Shown: positions 28,210-37,294, counted from the first letter of the stretch. The stretch: 39,462 nucleotides of DNA from a virus (IMGVR_UViG_3300025289_000060:1-39462); one strand, 5' to 3'. Made by a program: numbers and translations. The notes: generated by a model from the letters alone, not told the origin.

Positions 28210-28797
28210 CTAGTTTTTACTGCACCAAACAACGGTGAGGTAGGGCGGGTTGTTGCTGGCCGTTCCCGATGTGCCACCTCCCGCCGACGCGTTTGCCATG
28301 GCCCCAGAGAGTACCCCGGCGTGATTGTGGCTGGGCCAACTTCCGGATATTGTGTCTGCGCTGGTATAGCGCCTAGCATTGCTACTTCCACTTGTACGGT
28401 TCCCAAGGCTTGCGGGTGTGTCATAAGAATGGTTGTGGGAGCCCCCAGATTGGATAGTTAGAGTGCCGGCGGAGTGAGTGTGTGCGATGACGCCGGCGAT
28501 GCTATGGGTATGGGTTGTAGCCCCTCCCGTCCCGCCGTAAGTTGCCTTCCCTACCAGGAACTTGTCGTCGAAGGCCGTTACCGTCGTCCATCCCACAGGA
28601 CAGGCCGCGTTGAACATCCCAATGAAGTTCCCGCCCGTAGGAACGGCGTTTGCTGTTGCATACGCAGTTACGCGGTTTTCCAGGGCCAGAACGTCTCCAT
28701 AAGTGGCTGTATCGATGGGCTGATCTGATATGCCTCCAGACAAGAGTTGTTCCAGGCGATCCAGATTGGCGAGAACTTCGTCTGCCGATACGGTCAT
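28210..28797 (-). CDS. Tail-collar-like fibre protein, copy 3
   Basis: 195 residues. A helical start (ADEVLANLDRLEQLL) is followed by FIGMFNAACPVGWTTVTAFDDKFL, a tail-collar-type motif, then a His/Thr/Ser-rich domain with HTHS, HNHS and SHNHA repeats that could bind metal, as in long-tail-fibre tips. It shares the ACPxGWT, TYGGTGG and NPPYLTVV elements with the next two genes. Probably receptor binding. Confidence 0.75.
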   Translation of the reverse strand: MTVSADEVLANLDRLEQLLSGGISDQPIDTATYGDVLALENRVTAYATANAVPTGGNFIGMFNAACPVGWTTVTAFDDKFLVGKATYGGTGGATTHTHSIAGVIAHTHSAGTLTIQSGGSHNHSYDTPASLGNRTSGSSNARRYTSADTISGSWPSHNHAGVLSGAMANASAGGGTSGTASNNPPYLTVVWCSKN

Positions 28798-28798
28798 T

Positions 28799-29374
28799 TC
28801 AGTTCCTCGAACAGAACACTACTTCGATATATGGAGGAAGCATTGTATTCGTTCCACTGGTGGCTGATGCATCTCCGGCGCTGGTTGTATTCCCAGTTAG
28901 ACTATGGTCATGACTTCCCCCACTGCCCGTAGTCGTAGTTGATACACTACCGATTATGTCCGAGACGCCCGCTCCGGCGGTTGTAGATGCTATGGTCGTG
29001 ACAACGGTGTAGCTATGGTCATGACTTCCATCACTTCCAAGGTTTAGAGTTCCAGCCCCATGGGTGTGAGCGATGACTCCACTATACGAGTGGGTGTGGG
29101 TTCCACTACTGCCGCCGGTCCCCCCATACGTCGCCGCCCCCCGAATGAACTTATCATCCCAGGCCGTTACTCTAGTCCACCCGGTCGGGCAGGTAGTATT
29201 GAACACGGCAATTAGCTTGTCCCCCGCCGGTAACAACACTCCGTGCCCTATCGCACTGCTGTAGGCAACCTCGATGTCCCCAAGGTTCCCCAACTGCTCT
29301 GTTTGGTTTGAAGCATCCGGAACGAGCCCGATCAGAGCTAGAACCTCGTTGTTGATGTCATCTAACGTTCTCAT
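28799..29374 (-). CDS. Tail-collar-like fibre protein, copy 2
   Basis: 191 residues. Same order as its neighbours: N-terminal helix, TTCPTGWTRVTAWDDKFIRG, TYGGTGGSSGTHTHSYSG, His-containing repeats (SHDHSYT, SHDHSLT), and the end MLPPYIEVVFCSRN. The start overlaps the stop of copy 1 (ATGA), pointing to tandem duplication followed by divergence of the tip. Confidence 0.75.
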   Translation of the reverse strand: MRTLDDINNEVLALIGLVPDASNQTEQLGNLGDIEVAYSSAIGHGVLLPAGDKLIAVFNTTCPTGWTRVTAWDDKFIRGAATYGGTGGSSGTHTHSYSGVIAHTHGAGTLNLGSDGSHDHSYTVVTTIASTTAGAGVSDIIGSVSTTTTGSGGSHDHSLTGNTTSAGDASATSGTNTMLPPYIEVVFCSRN

Positions 29375-29961
29375 GGTACGGCCTTACAAATCACAACGTC
29401 AATGTAGGGAGGAAGCGTTCCACCGGCCGCCGATGTTTGGCTGGCCTCTCCCGATGAACCCGTGCTCCCCGCTACTGTATGGGTATGTCCGCCTCCCGAT
29501 CCAGTTGTACCAGATGTAGTCCCAGCGTAACGAAGGGCAACACCCACCCCAGAAACGGTAGCCTGTGCTCCATCTTTGGTATAGCTGTGGGAATGCGAAG
29601 ACGAGTCGTTCCCTATCACCATATCGGTTCCGTGTGTATGGGAACCGATGCTATCATAGCTGTGGGTATGGGATGACGCCCCTCCTGCCGTTCCATACGT
29701 CGCGCCGCCCATAGGGAACGTGTCATTCAGAGCCGTCACGTTCTCCCACCCACTAGGACAGGCCGTGTTGAAAATCCCGAGGAATATCCCCGTGTTCGGC
29801 ACGCACGCCGCCGCTACAATGTCCCCCAAGGAGTCGATCTGTTCCATGATGTAGCTTTGGGTCACGGCATCGGGAAAGATGTCCTCTCCCAACACCTTCA
29901 TCCGCTCGATCTGATCCCTCAGGATTTGTACTCTCTCCCGCACCTGCGTTATCGTCGCCAT
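29371..29961 (-). CDS. Tail-collar-like fibre protein, copy 1
   Basis: 196 residues. Helical start (RVQILRDQIERMKVL), TACPSGWENVTALNDTFPMGG, THSYDSIGSHTHG and a GHTHTV repeat, ending LPPYIDVVICKAVP. Overlaps the upstream nuclease-fold gene by 13 bases. Order of the three copies follows transcription. Confidence 0.75.
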   Translation of the reverse strand: MATITQVRERVQILRDQIERMKVLGEDIFPDAVTQSYIMEQIDSLGDIVAAACVPNTGIFLGIFNTACPSGWENVTALNDTFPMGGATYGTAGGASSHTHSYDSIGSHTHGTDMVIGNDSSSHSHSYTKDGAQATVSGVGVALRYAGTTSGTTGSGGGHTHTVAGSTGSSGEASQTSAAGGTLPPYIDVVICKAVP

Positions 29962-30635
29962 TGCTCAAAGATGTCCCTTATGACCTGCAAGTCGTCCCAA
30001 ATCCGATCGATGTCCCCACCCTCTGTCGGCTCCTGAATCGTATCCATCTTGGGGGTCGTGCCACCTGTTCCTCCGGCGGGAATGCCTCCCAGTCCAAACA
30101 GCCTTCTGATCCAGTCCTCAAACGCGTACTCGTCGTAAACCGTCTTCTCCTCTATGTCGAAGACGGTGTAGCCCATCTCCTCCAGGATCAGTTTTTGCTC
30201 TTCGTCCTTTCGGAACTGGAATGGTCCTTGGTGGGTTGGTCCCTGTACCCGAAGAATGAACATATGGTCAGGCAGAATGAAGTCGGCAACGAGCCCGCCC
30301 AGTTCGAGTCTTCCACCTTGAAGACTGGATTGGAAGTCAAAGTAGACACGAAGTTGGGTAAGACGAAGGTATAAGATGCGCTCTGGTAGGCTTCCATAGA
30401 CCTGTTCCTTAGAGACCGCTCGGGCCTCTAGTGGGTCCTCTCCAATGAGAGGTCTCCGTAGTCCCCTCCGGTGCCCTATCCACCACCAAGGGTCGTCTTT
30501 GAGAAGGTCTTCTCGAATGACATCTCGACGGATGCGCCAGGGCATCTTGAACCGAGGAGGAGCCCGTAGACGCTCCTCTCGGGACATAATCTTCTGTTCA
30601 CGAGCCCGAACCCGACCATACTTTCTCCTGTCCAC
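29949..30635 (-). CDS. Nuclease-fold (PD-(D/E)XK/Vsr-like) protein with altered active site
   Basis: 228 residues. A basic N-terminus (MDRRKYGRVRAREQK) precedes SLPERILYLRLTQLRVYF, GGLVADFILPDHMFILRVQGPTHQ and DEEQKLILEEMGYTVFDIEE, the order of Vsr/DUF559-type domains. In those enzymes the strand after the Asp carries an acidic residue (IEVDG..H); here it reads LRVQG, so the catalytic pair is probably lost while D and H remain. The C-terminal 60 residues are a Gly linker then a helix. Sitting in the fibre block, it may have a structural or DNA-ejection role. Confidence 0.6.
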   Translation of the reverse strand: MDRRKYGRVRAREQKIMSREERLRAPPRFKMPWRIRRDVIREDLLKDDPWWWIGHRRGLRRPLIGEDPLEARAVSKEQVYGSLPERILYLRLTQLRVYFDFQSSLQGGRLELGGLVADFILPDHMFILRVQGPTHQGPFQFRKDEEQKLILEEMGYTVFDIEEKTVYDEYAFEDWIRRLFGLGGIPAGGTGGTTPKMDTIQEPTEGGDIDRIWDDLQVIRDIFEQWRR

Positions 30636-30637
30636 AT

Positions 30638-32548
30638 CTAGCCGACCTCTGCGAGGTTGACGTTGATCCGAGCCTCGATGTTGGGGGACCCTCTGCTGGA
30701 AGCATGTTCCTCAACCGCCGACAAAGAAACCGCCGTCACATAGACCTGGTGCTCGTGTCCATATGGGTCGACATACTTCACCGGACTTGCGCTATCCCGC
30801 GCGTCCTTCAGATCCGTGACGATTTGGTCTGGAGTTCGGTTGTCGGAATAAGGGCCGTATTGGACATCCTGGGCCGCAACGATCGTTGCCGCAAAGCCCC
30901 AGAGCGTTTGAGGGCGTAGGAGCAGCCGGACGGCGATCGCTTCCAGAACGGGGGTTTCAGTCGCCGTGGCGGTATAGAAGTGGATCCTCAGTTGCATGTA
31001 GTTGTACTCTAGGGTGGAGGGCTCATAGCCCAATGGGTTCTTCAATTCCGTTACTCCATCCGTTACAACAACATTGGTTGTTCCATCCACACCGCCCCAA
31101 GCGTGCCATGTACTTTCTCCGTCTAGGGCGTAGAATACCGATAGGTAGGTATTACCTACAGCAAGGTTGCTACCCTCGATGATGATGGAAGGTGTCGATT
31201 TCTTGACACGCCTAAAGCCGGCATCAATGCGTGGGGTAAACAGTCGATTCTGGCCCGAGGTTGGGAAGTTGGCGTAGGCGAACTCCGAGTTGTCCTGGAA
31301 GGGGATATAAGAGGTCAGGTTCGATGCCGCCTTGGTAACGTGATACCAGAGGTAGTTCCGGGACGTGTCGAAATACATGGCCGTGACCGATCCGTCACCA
31401 TCCGTAATTGGATCCATTAGGCGATGCCAACCAACCCCATCCCATACCACAATGCTCTCGGTGTAGGTCGTCTCGTTGGTCCTGGCCGTCATGAATAGAT
31501 AGGAGCCTACAGTCACGAAGTTCCGGAACCGGCCGTAGGTAGTGTAGGGGAACTGTTCGGTCAGCCTGGGCGGGGTGATGTTGGTGACGCGCATTCCGTT
31601 CCAGGAGTACAAGGTGTTCCGGATAGGGTAGACGTAGGCATTATTGTAAATCGCCCCGGAAGCAAAGTTCTCAGAACTTGTCTGATCCCCGTAATCCAAG
31701 ACCTTGCGGATAGCCGATTTGTCCCGGTCCATCTTCCAAAGACCATCAGGACGACGAAAGTCTATATCTCCAAGGAAGGAGAAGGCCCCAAGAATCTGCA
31801 TTCCATCTATCCCCGCATATAGGACATTGGGATCATCCGATGCTACGGTGTATAGATCCGACAAATCCACCGCATCTGAGTAGTGAACCTGGTTGCCCAA
31901 GAGACCACTGGCATTCAACTGCCGACCAGAGTAGACAAAGCCGTCATGATGCTGGATCCAATAGGTATCGATCTGAGCCGTCGTAGCCCCGGCCCCCGTC
32001 CAATCGGTGGCGGCAGAAGTCGGGTTGGTAGTGTAGTAGGGCTGCTCATCATCAACAAAGGCGAACAGGTACTTCCCATTCGACCACCCAGTATGGATAG
32101 CAGCGGAGGTGGCTAGCGGCTCGGCTTCTGTCCATGTAGGGGTTGCCGTGTCGGCCAAGGCTGTATCAGACACCCGGCCGCCCTTGTCCGTCCAGGCGAA
32201 CAGGTGATCATCAAATAGGGTGAAGCCGTTCTTCTGCTCGGCCGCCGTATCGCTGGCAGTCGCTTGGGTCATGAGTGTTACAAGGCCCATATGTCGGGTG
32301 TCTAGATTGCCCGTCGTCCGCAGGTAGCCGGAGGCAGCCCCAGCCTCGGTCATCCACTGGAACCCAAAGCCCCGGCTCCAGTCCGTCATGACCAAGACCT
32401 GATACAGTCCCATCTCCCCAAACACGATCCCGCCCCCAGGTGTCGATGAGCGTGGGGAGAAATCGGTAACGTCCCTAGCCTTGTACGAAGCTAGATCGAT
32501 CCGATAGTCCTTGCCATTCAGGTGGATGTTGCCACGCTTCTCATCCAT
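30638..32548 (-). CDS. Large virion/tail protein, 636 aa
   Basis: Begins MDEKRGNIHLNGKDYRIDLASYKARDV. Beta-rich throughout with recurrent Trp/Gly segments (LFAWTDKGG, YLFAFVDDEQPYY, LYSWNGMRVTN, YLFMTARTN), suggesting a multi-bladed or multi-sandwich structure. The size and the place after the 390-residue gene fit a tail nozzle/tube partner as in short-tailed phages, but no family motif proves it. The C-terminal LSAVEEHASSRGSPN may be a surface part. Confidence 0.6.
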   Translation of the reverse strand: MDEKRGNIHLNGKDYRIDLASYKARDVTDFSPRSSTPGGGIVFGEMGLYQVLVMTDWSRGFGFQWMTEAGAASGYLRTTGNLDTRHMGLVTLMTQATASDTAAEQKNGFTLFDDHLFAWTDKGGRVSDTALADTATPTWTEAEPLATSAAIHTGWSNGKYLFAFVDDEQPYYTTNPTSAATDWTGAGATTAQIDTYWIQHHDGFVYSGRQLNASGLLGNQVHYSDAVDLSDLYTVASDDPNVLYAGIDGMQILGAFSFLGDIDFRRPDGLWKMDRDKSAIRKVLDYGDQTSSENFASGAIYNNAYVYPIRNTLYSWNGMRVTNITPPRLTEQFPYTTYGRFRNFVTVGSYLFMTARTNETTYTESIVVWDGVGWHRLMDPITDGDGSVTAMYFDTSRNYLWYHVTKAASNLTSYIPFQDNSEFAYANFPTSGQNRLFTPRIDAGFRRVKKSTPSIIIEGSNLAVGNTYLSVFYALDGESTWHAWGGVDGTTNVVVTDGVTELKNPLGYEPSTLEYNYMQLRIHFYTATATETPVLEAIAVRLLLRPQTLWGFAATIVAAQDVQYGPYSDNRTPDQIVTDLKDARDSASPVKYVDPYGHEHQVYVTAVSLSAVEEHASSRGSPNIEARINVNLAEVG

Positions 32549-33721
32549 TTACCACCCCAAGGGGTTCCCTATATCATCCCCCGCCGAAGAGACGTGTGTT
32601 CCATCTTCATCTTCATCCTGCCATAGCGAGCCCGCCAGCACACGCCGTCGATGGAGCCTAGCGTACTCCGCAGCCCGATCGGCGTAGTATTCTGCCGTCC
32701 CCCCATGCATCGTCCGATCAACCCGGTTGTCCCCAATCATGCTGTCGTGCAGGGTCGCCAGAGCCTTGTTGACTACAAACTCCTTCGGTACTGAGGTCAC
32801 ATCCGAGTCCGCAGACAGAGCTGATGGCCACCCAAGATACGTCTGCCGGAACCGGAACCCATACACGCTCGGCATAAGATTCTGGAGATACATCTTGTCC
32901 GGATAATCCTTGCGGTTGAAGTGGATGCCAAGCAGGCTTACCCAGTCGTGCCACTGCTCGTCCGCATCCCACCAGCGGTACTTCGATGTTGAATCGGCGT
33001 CCGTCGTCAAATAGGTTGCCGCCGAGTTGCCTACCGTGATGAGGTTAGTCAAGGTGTCCCCAGAGATGACAGAGCGAACCTGACCCTTTCCAGGGCCATC
33101 ATAGATCGAGACGTACCAATCCGTATCAATCCCCGACAGGTCATCGTCCGTATCGACCCCAACCACCGCAGAGGTACAAGCAGACGTACACGTTCCTGTA
33201 ACTGACTTACTGGATCTTTCTACCCGTATCTGAAGCATCTTCCAGGGTGTCACGGATAAGCCAGAGATATCGTAGGCCAGCCGGTCCTCCACCACAATCA
33301 TAGACTCATCAACCGTCTGGGCGGGCCAGTATTCCCCACCCTCCTCGAGGGCGTCGTTGATAGCAGAGTTGATCTGGGAAGGAGGCCAGATGTGATAGAT
33401 CTCAATACGGTCTGCGGCAGCCGGAGCAGTATCAAACGGCCACTCGGGGATGATCTTGTTCCCACTTCGCTCGAACGCTTGGATACGCCGCTCTGTGCCG
33501 TAGACCCCGGCCGAATCGGAAACGTATACCCAGGCATTCTGCCAGAAGTTCTCTGTTTGGGTTAGAGACGGAGCGTAGATCACGTCCGTCGTCTGGATAG
33601 TTGCGGACGTGGGATCAGCTAAGGCAACATCCGTGTCCCCATAGGCAAGGAAGAATGGCATCCTGGCCTTCAGGGCGATTGCCCGTCTCAATGCTTGTCG
33701 AGTTGCGGTCGGTTCGGTCAT
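32549..33721 (-). CDS. Virion structural protein, 390 aa
   Basis: Helical start (RQALRRAIALKARM), a beta-rich middle, and the INSAINDALEEGGEYW segment followed by a second helical region near the C-terminus (YYADRAAEYARLHRRRV). The INxAINxAxxE style occurs in tail-tube/head-completion proteins of environmental podovirus-like phages. Stop directly abuts the next gene start. Function by context only. Confidence 0.6.
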   Translation of the reverse strand: MTEPTATRQALRRAIALKARMPFFLAYGDTDVALADPTSATIQTTDVIYAPSLTQTENFWQNAWVYVSDSAGVYGTERRIQAFERSGNKIIPEWPFDTAPAAADRIEIYHIWPPSQINSAINDALEEGGEYWPAQTVDESMIVVEDRLAYDISGLSVTPWKMLQIRVERSSKSVTGTCTSACTSAVVGVDTDDDLSGIDTDWYVSIYDGPGKGQVRSVISGDTLTNLITVGNSAATYLTTDADSTSKYRWWDADEQWHDWVSLLGIHFNRKDYPDKMYLQNLMPSVYGFRFRQTYLGWPSALSADSDVTSVPKEFVVNKALATLHDSMIGDNRVDRTMHGGTAEYYADRAAEYARLHRRRVLAGSLWQDEDEDGTHVSSAGDDIGNPLGW

Positions 33722-33730
33722 GCGCCCATC

Positions 33731-34456
33731 CTATGCTAATGCTATGCCCCACTTGTCGGATAGATAGGTTTCCACAAGGCCCCTGTTGGCACTAGAGAGT
33801 GCGCCCGTGTAGACGACGACCTCATAGAGTTGACCATCGAACCCATACTGGGTCATGTCATACTCGCGCCCCATACCCACCGTCCCCCCAAGAGCCTTCT
33901 GCGCCCACGCCTTACCGGTCGCTATGGACGCCCCATCACGGAAGACGCTTGCCCCCGCATCATCAAAAACAAACGAGAGGATTTGAACGGCATTGGTTGC
34001 CGCAACGGCGTTGTTCCATCCCTCCGGAAGAGTGATCCAGCCGACCCAGCCGACTGTCGCCGTAACACTAGAGACAATGAACCTCCCGGTCTGAAAGTCA
34101 AAGAGCCGTTGATCCGCGTTTACATTTGTTGTCTCTGTTTTGGTAGCAAAGATGAAGGTGTAGTCTTGTGCGCTCACTCCCGTAGAAAAATCGACCAGCA
34201 TCCCATGATTGGTGCGGTCGAAATCTACCCCCGGTAGGCCATTCTGCTGGTTGGTCATGTAGATCGGCTTCTTGGCCTCAGTGGTCTGAGTGGCATGACG
34301 AGCGTTGCCGCTCAGGTCACTCCAGGAGGCGACGGGGTCGTTATTCGCCAGTCCTGTTATCTCGCTGGCGTCCAGCCACAAGACAAGCCCCACAAGATCC
34401 GTAGGTGCCCAAGCGGCCGCAGCTATACCTTTTGATCGACGAACTCTACGCATCAT
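33731..34456 (-). CDS. LamG/concanavalin-like carbohydrate-binding virion protein
   Basis: 241 residues. LVLWLDASEITGLANNDPVASWSDLSGNARHATQ and PGVDFDRTNHGMLVDF are the typical opening of LamG-type jelly rolls in surface proteins; VFRDGASI and FDGQLYEVVVYTGALS form the closing strands. Likely binds glycans on the host or capsid surface. A basic N-terminus (MMRRVRRSKG) is unusual and may aid assembly. Confidence 0.7.
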   Translation of the reverse strand: MMRRVRRSKGIAAAAWAPTDLVGLVLWLDASEITGLANNDPVASWSDLSGNARHATQTTEAKKPIYMTNQQNGLPGVDFDRTNHGMLVDFSTGVSAQDYTFIFATKTETTNVNADQRLFDFQTGRFIVSSVTATVGWVGWITLPEGWNNAVAATNAVQILSFVFDDAGASVFRDGASIATGKAWAQKALGGTVGMGREYDMTQYGFDGQLYEVVVYTGALSSANRGLVETYLSDKWGIALA

Positions 34457-34464
34457 CTTACTCC

Positions 34465-34947
34465 CTATGTCGTCACAGAGCGGACGGTCGCTACTCTCCC
34501 CAGGACGAATATCTCCAGCTTGTCCGAATCCGCCGCGATCGAGTCACAGTCAAGGATCTTCATCGACCAGTGGTTCGGCATGATGATGTCCGGTAGCGTT
34601 CGGGTCAGATGGTCGGTATCGACAAAGGAGGTCATATCCTGGCCCCCAACGAAGAAGTTGTAGTATCGAACTCCACTACCCGCCGTAGCACTGTCCGCCG
34701 CCGCCTGATTGACCGCCGACACCGCTCGGAAGATAGGGTCCTCATCTGAGTCCTGATAGATGACCTGGAGCCTACGGTTCCCTGCCGTATCTGTCGTGGC
34801 AGTCATTTGTATCCGAATGGAATCAATCAGGTAGATCAGGTTCCCGTCAGTCGGGGCGCTGGATGTCCCAAACACCCATTCCCCATCCGCCGCCCCAGCT
34901 GCTGTGTCCGAGTATAGAAAGGGTCTCCATTCATAGTCAGCGGCCAT
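34465..34947 (-). CDS. Virion protein of the RFYNFG family, copy 2
   Basis: 160 residues from ATG 34947. It aligns along its whole length with the next gene: ADYEWRPFLYSD, TAGNRRLQVIYQDSDEDP, GVRYYNFFVGGQDMTSFVDTDHLTRTLPD and SDKLEIFVLG. Similar length and order argue for tandem duplication. Probably a beta-barrel decoration or tail protein. Confidence 0.7.
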   Translation of the reverse strand: MAADYEWRPFLYSDTAAGAADGEWVFGTSSAPTDGNLIYLIDSIRIQMTATTDTAGNRRLQVIYQDSDEDPIFRAVSAVNQAAADSATAGSGVRYYNFFVGGQDMTSFVDTDHLTRTLPDIIMPNHWSMKILDCDSIAADSDKLEIFVLGRVATVRSVTT

Positions 34948-34948
34948 G

Positions 34949-35365
34949 TTACGCCTCGTATCCGGCGATCTCGCCAAAGACCTGAAGTTCCATCAGGTCG
35001 CTGCCAGGGTCTAGGGCCGACTGTTCTAACACAACCAGGTTGCAGCCCTCGGGCAACCAAACGTCCGGCAGGGTATTGGTCAGTTGGTCAGTGTCTACGA
35101 AGGCTGTCTGGTCGGCAAGGCTGGTCCCGAAGTTGTAGAACCGAACCGCCGACGCAGCTAGCACCGCTCCACCCCGAACCTCCAACACGATGTCCCCATC
35201 CGAGTCTGTCATCCGAACCACGGGGGTCCGGTTCCCTACCGTATCGGACGCTGTGTACTTCAGATGGACCCCAGTGATGTGAAGGATTCGCCCAGTGGGA
35301 ACGGGGAGCGTATCCCCTGCCCCCGTCAACGTGCTGTCATTGTGAAAGTAAGGCTTCCAGTCCAT
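34949..35365 (-). CDS. Virion protein of the RFYNFG family, copy 1
   Basis: 138 residues from ATG 35365. DWKPYFHND, TVGNRTPVVRMTDSDGDI, AVRFYNFGTSLADQTAFVDTDQLTNTLPD and SDLMELQVFG match copy 2. An upstream in-frame start would overlap the preceding gene by 60 bases and was rejected. Confidence 0.7.
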   Translation of the reverse strand: MDWKPYFHNDSTLTGAGDTLPVPTGRILHITGVHLKYTASDTVGNRTPVVRMTDSDGDIVLEVRGGAVLAASAVRFYNFGTSLADQTAFVDTDQLTNTLPDVWLPEGCNLVVLEQSALDPGSDLMELQVFGEIAGYEA

Positions 35366-35369
35366 TTGC

Positions 35370-36164
35370 TCACCTCGCGTTATCCACCGCCAAAATCTGT
35401 GATTGATACTGGCGGTCCCTACCCGTCCCAAGCCGGACGGAAATCCTATCCTGTTCAGCCTCTAAGTCCCGCGATCTCATCCCCGAAGTCAGGGCGGCCT
35501 CTCGGGCGGCCTCGTCATCCATTGCCGTCTTCACATGTCGATAGCGGTCCGCAAAGACTGAAGGCACCCCAAGGTTGTGGCCGGGCTTCAGGTCGTAATA
35601 CTGATGCATAATCCGTACCCGGATCGGCAGGAGCCTAGGCGTCGGAGTACCATTGACCATAATCGTCTCCACCACCCCTGGGCACTGCACGTCTTCTTTT
35701 GGCCCATTGGCGATCATCCAGTCCAGTTGCAGCTTCTTAGATTCCCTGGTAGCAACAGACTTGGTCCTAGCGTCCTGATACATCTTGGACGCCCGAGCTT
35801 CCATTTGGGCCTTCTTATCGCCCGTAGCAATCCGCTTCTCGGCGTCCGACCAAACCTCGTCATAGAACTTCACCGGATCCTCAGACCACCGACGCTCGGC
35901 GTCTTCAATCTCAGAGGCCCGTGCCCGCATCTTGTTGATGTGATCGGCATACTTCGGGTTCTCTAGGACTGACTGATCCCCCATCAGGTACCGATCCAGA
36001 GCTAAGGCAAGCTCCATCGCCTCTGCCTGCTTGGCCGTCGGCATCTTGGTCAGGAATGCCCTGACCGCCGGGTCTTCCCCAATCCCATCCAGACGGACCT
36101 TGGAACGAAGAATCTCCTCAGCCCGCTGCTGGGCTGCCGCTCGGCGCTTGCGTCGGCTGCTCAT
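35370..36164 (-). CDS. Charged helical virion-block protein, 264 aa
   Basis: ATG 36164 with GGAGG upstream. MSSRRKRRAAAQQRAEEI is very basic; residues about 40-150 are helical and charged; the C-terminal part has PRLLPIRVRIMHQYYDLKPGHNLGVPSVFADRY, which looks like a small beta domain, then a helical end. Overlaps the previous gene by 47 bases. Could be a scaffold-like, head-tail or ejection protein; undecided. Confidence 0.6.
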   Translation of the reverse strand: MSSRRKRRAAAQQRAEEILRSKVRLDGIGEDPAVRAFLTKMPTAKQAEAMELALALDRYLMGDQSVLENPKYADHINKMRARASEIEDAERRWSEDPVKFYDEVWSDAEKRIATGDKKAQMEARASKMYQDARTKSVATRESKKLQLDWMIANGPKEDVQCPGVVETIMVNGTPTPRLLPIRVRIMHQYYDLKPGHNLGVPSVFADRYRHVKTAMDDEAAREAALTSGMRSRDLEAEQDRISVRLGTGRDRQYQSQILAVDNAR

Positions 36165-37275
36165 CTGGGACCTCCTCCCCGTCGTAGTAATCAATGTACT
36201 CCTCAATCAGCTTGAGGTTCTTTTCTTTCTCTTCCTTCTTAGGGTCCTCAATCTTGTGTCCGTTCGGGTCGTAGAGGACCGGGCCTTCTTGTTCCGATAG
36301 ACGAACATCGGCCCCAAAGGTTGGGGCAATCTGCCTATCTATACGGTTCAGCAACCCATTGATATACTGACGAGCACCCGTTACGGCATTCAGCCTTCCG
36401 AACGATTGCTCAATTTGCTTCATGGCGTTCTCAAGTTCTGTCTCCCAGCGGGCCTTCTCATCCGGCGTCTTTGCCGCCTGGATTTGTCCTGCAAAGTAGT
36501 TCCTGACCCCCTGAACGGAATTGAGCTTTGCCATCGCCTGGCCCTCTTCATTCTTCATCCGGACCAGATCAAACTCAATGGCCTGCCGCCCGACGTTTGG
36601 GAGCCAGTCGAACCCATACCGCTGCCCCCGTAGCAGGTTGGCTTCCTTGGGCAGATGTATCTTGACTCCCCGCCCCATCATGAAGCCAATCCAGAACTCC
36701 CCATTCGGTCGCTGATACTTGTACTCGGTGTCACTGGCCATCTCGACACCATACATCCCGACTTCCTTGTAGCCCATCCAGGCCGCAAGTCCCAGCATAT
36801 AGGATATGGAACTACAGTAGTAGTTGATCCCCAGGTCCCTCTCGATCTCATCTAAGGGGAACTTGATGGATGCGGGAACGTCGGCAAACTGATCCTGCAT
36901 GTAGATCGGGAATGCCTTGGGCTCCCCGAGAGGTTTCTGTGCTCTCAACCACTCCGGGTGCTTAGGGTCGTTTGGATTGCCTTGGCGCATGAAATCGAGG
37001 TAGGGGTGTATCTGGAACCATCGGTCCCAGCGCCTCATCCACTGGAAGCGGTACTCCTCATTGAGACCCCAGATTTCCCATGTAGGGTCGTCAAATGGAG
37101 CAAAGTGGCGGGTCGTCTTAGAGAACGCAACGATCGCCACCTTATCGGTCACGCGTTTCCAAGGATCGGTGACCCTACCAGTCGGACCTGGCCTCTTCTC
37201 CCGTGCGGGGACCTCCCGACGCTCAACAGGGATATCCTCCACGGGCATCGTGAAGATCTTATCGTCCATGTTCAT
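36118..37275 (-). CDS. Rossmann-like protein of a phage family, 385 aa
   Basis: ATG 37275 follows AGGAGG. DKVAIVAFSKTTRHFAPFDDPTWEIWGLNEEYRF and RWDRWFQIHP resemble the nucleotide-binding part of MptE/DUF115-like and phage relatives. INYYCSSISYMLGLAAWMGYKEVGMYGVEMASDTEY continues the alpha/beta fold. The last 100 residues are a helical, Gln- and Glu-rich region. A sugar or nucleotide transferase role is possible but no active site is certain. Confidence 0.6.
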   Translation of the reverse strand: MNMDDKIFTMPVEDIPVERREVPAREKRPGPTGRVTDPWKRVTDKVAIVAFSKTTRHFAPFDDPTWEIWGLNEEYRFQWMRRWDRWFQIHPYLDFMRQGNPNDPKHPEWLRAQKPLGEPKAFPIYMQDQFADVPASIKFPLDEIERDLGINYYCSSISYMLGLAAWMGYKEVGMYGVEMASDTEYKYQRPNGEFWIGFMMGRGVKIHLPKEANLLRGQRYGFDWLPNVGRQAIEFDLVRMKNEEGQAMAKLNSVQGVRNYFAGQIQAAKTPDEKARWETELENAMKQIEQSFGRLNAVTGARQYINGLLNRIDRQIAPTFGADVRLSEQEGPVLYDPNGHKIEDPKKEEKEKNLKLIEEYIDYYDGEEVPDEQPTQAPSGSPAAG

Positions 37276-37278
37276 AGG

Positions 37279-37294
37279 ACAACCTCCTGGTTGT
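37279..37294 (-). promoter_or_regulatory. Hairpin that hides the ribosome site of the Rossmann-like gene
   Basis: On the minus strand ACAACC pairs with GGTTGT around AGGA, so the AGGAGG site sits in the loop and the start of the 3' arm. It is 8 bases before ATG 37275. The structure could reduce or time translation of this gene within the virion operon. Confidence 0.45.

Noticed and set aside
28210-29961. Diversity-generating retroelement acting on the fibre genes
   Set aside because: No reverse transcriptase or template repeat is visible in the window.
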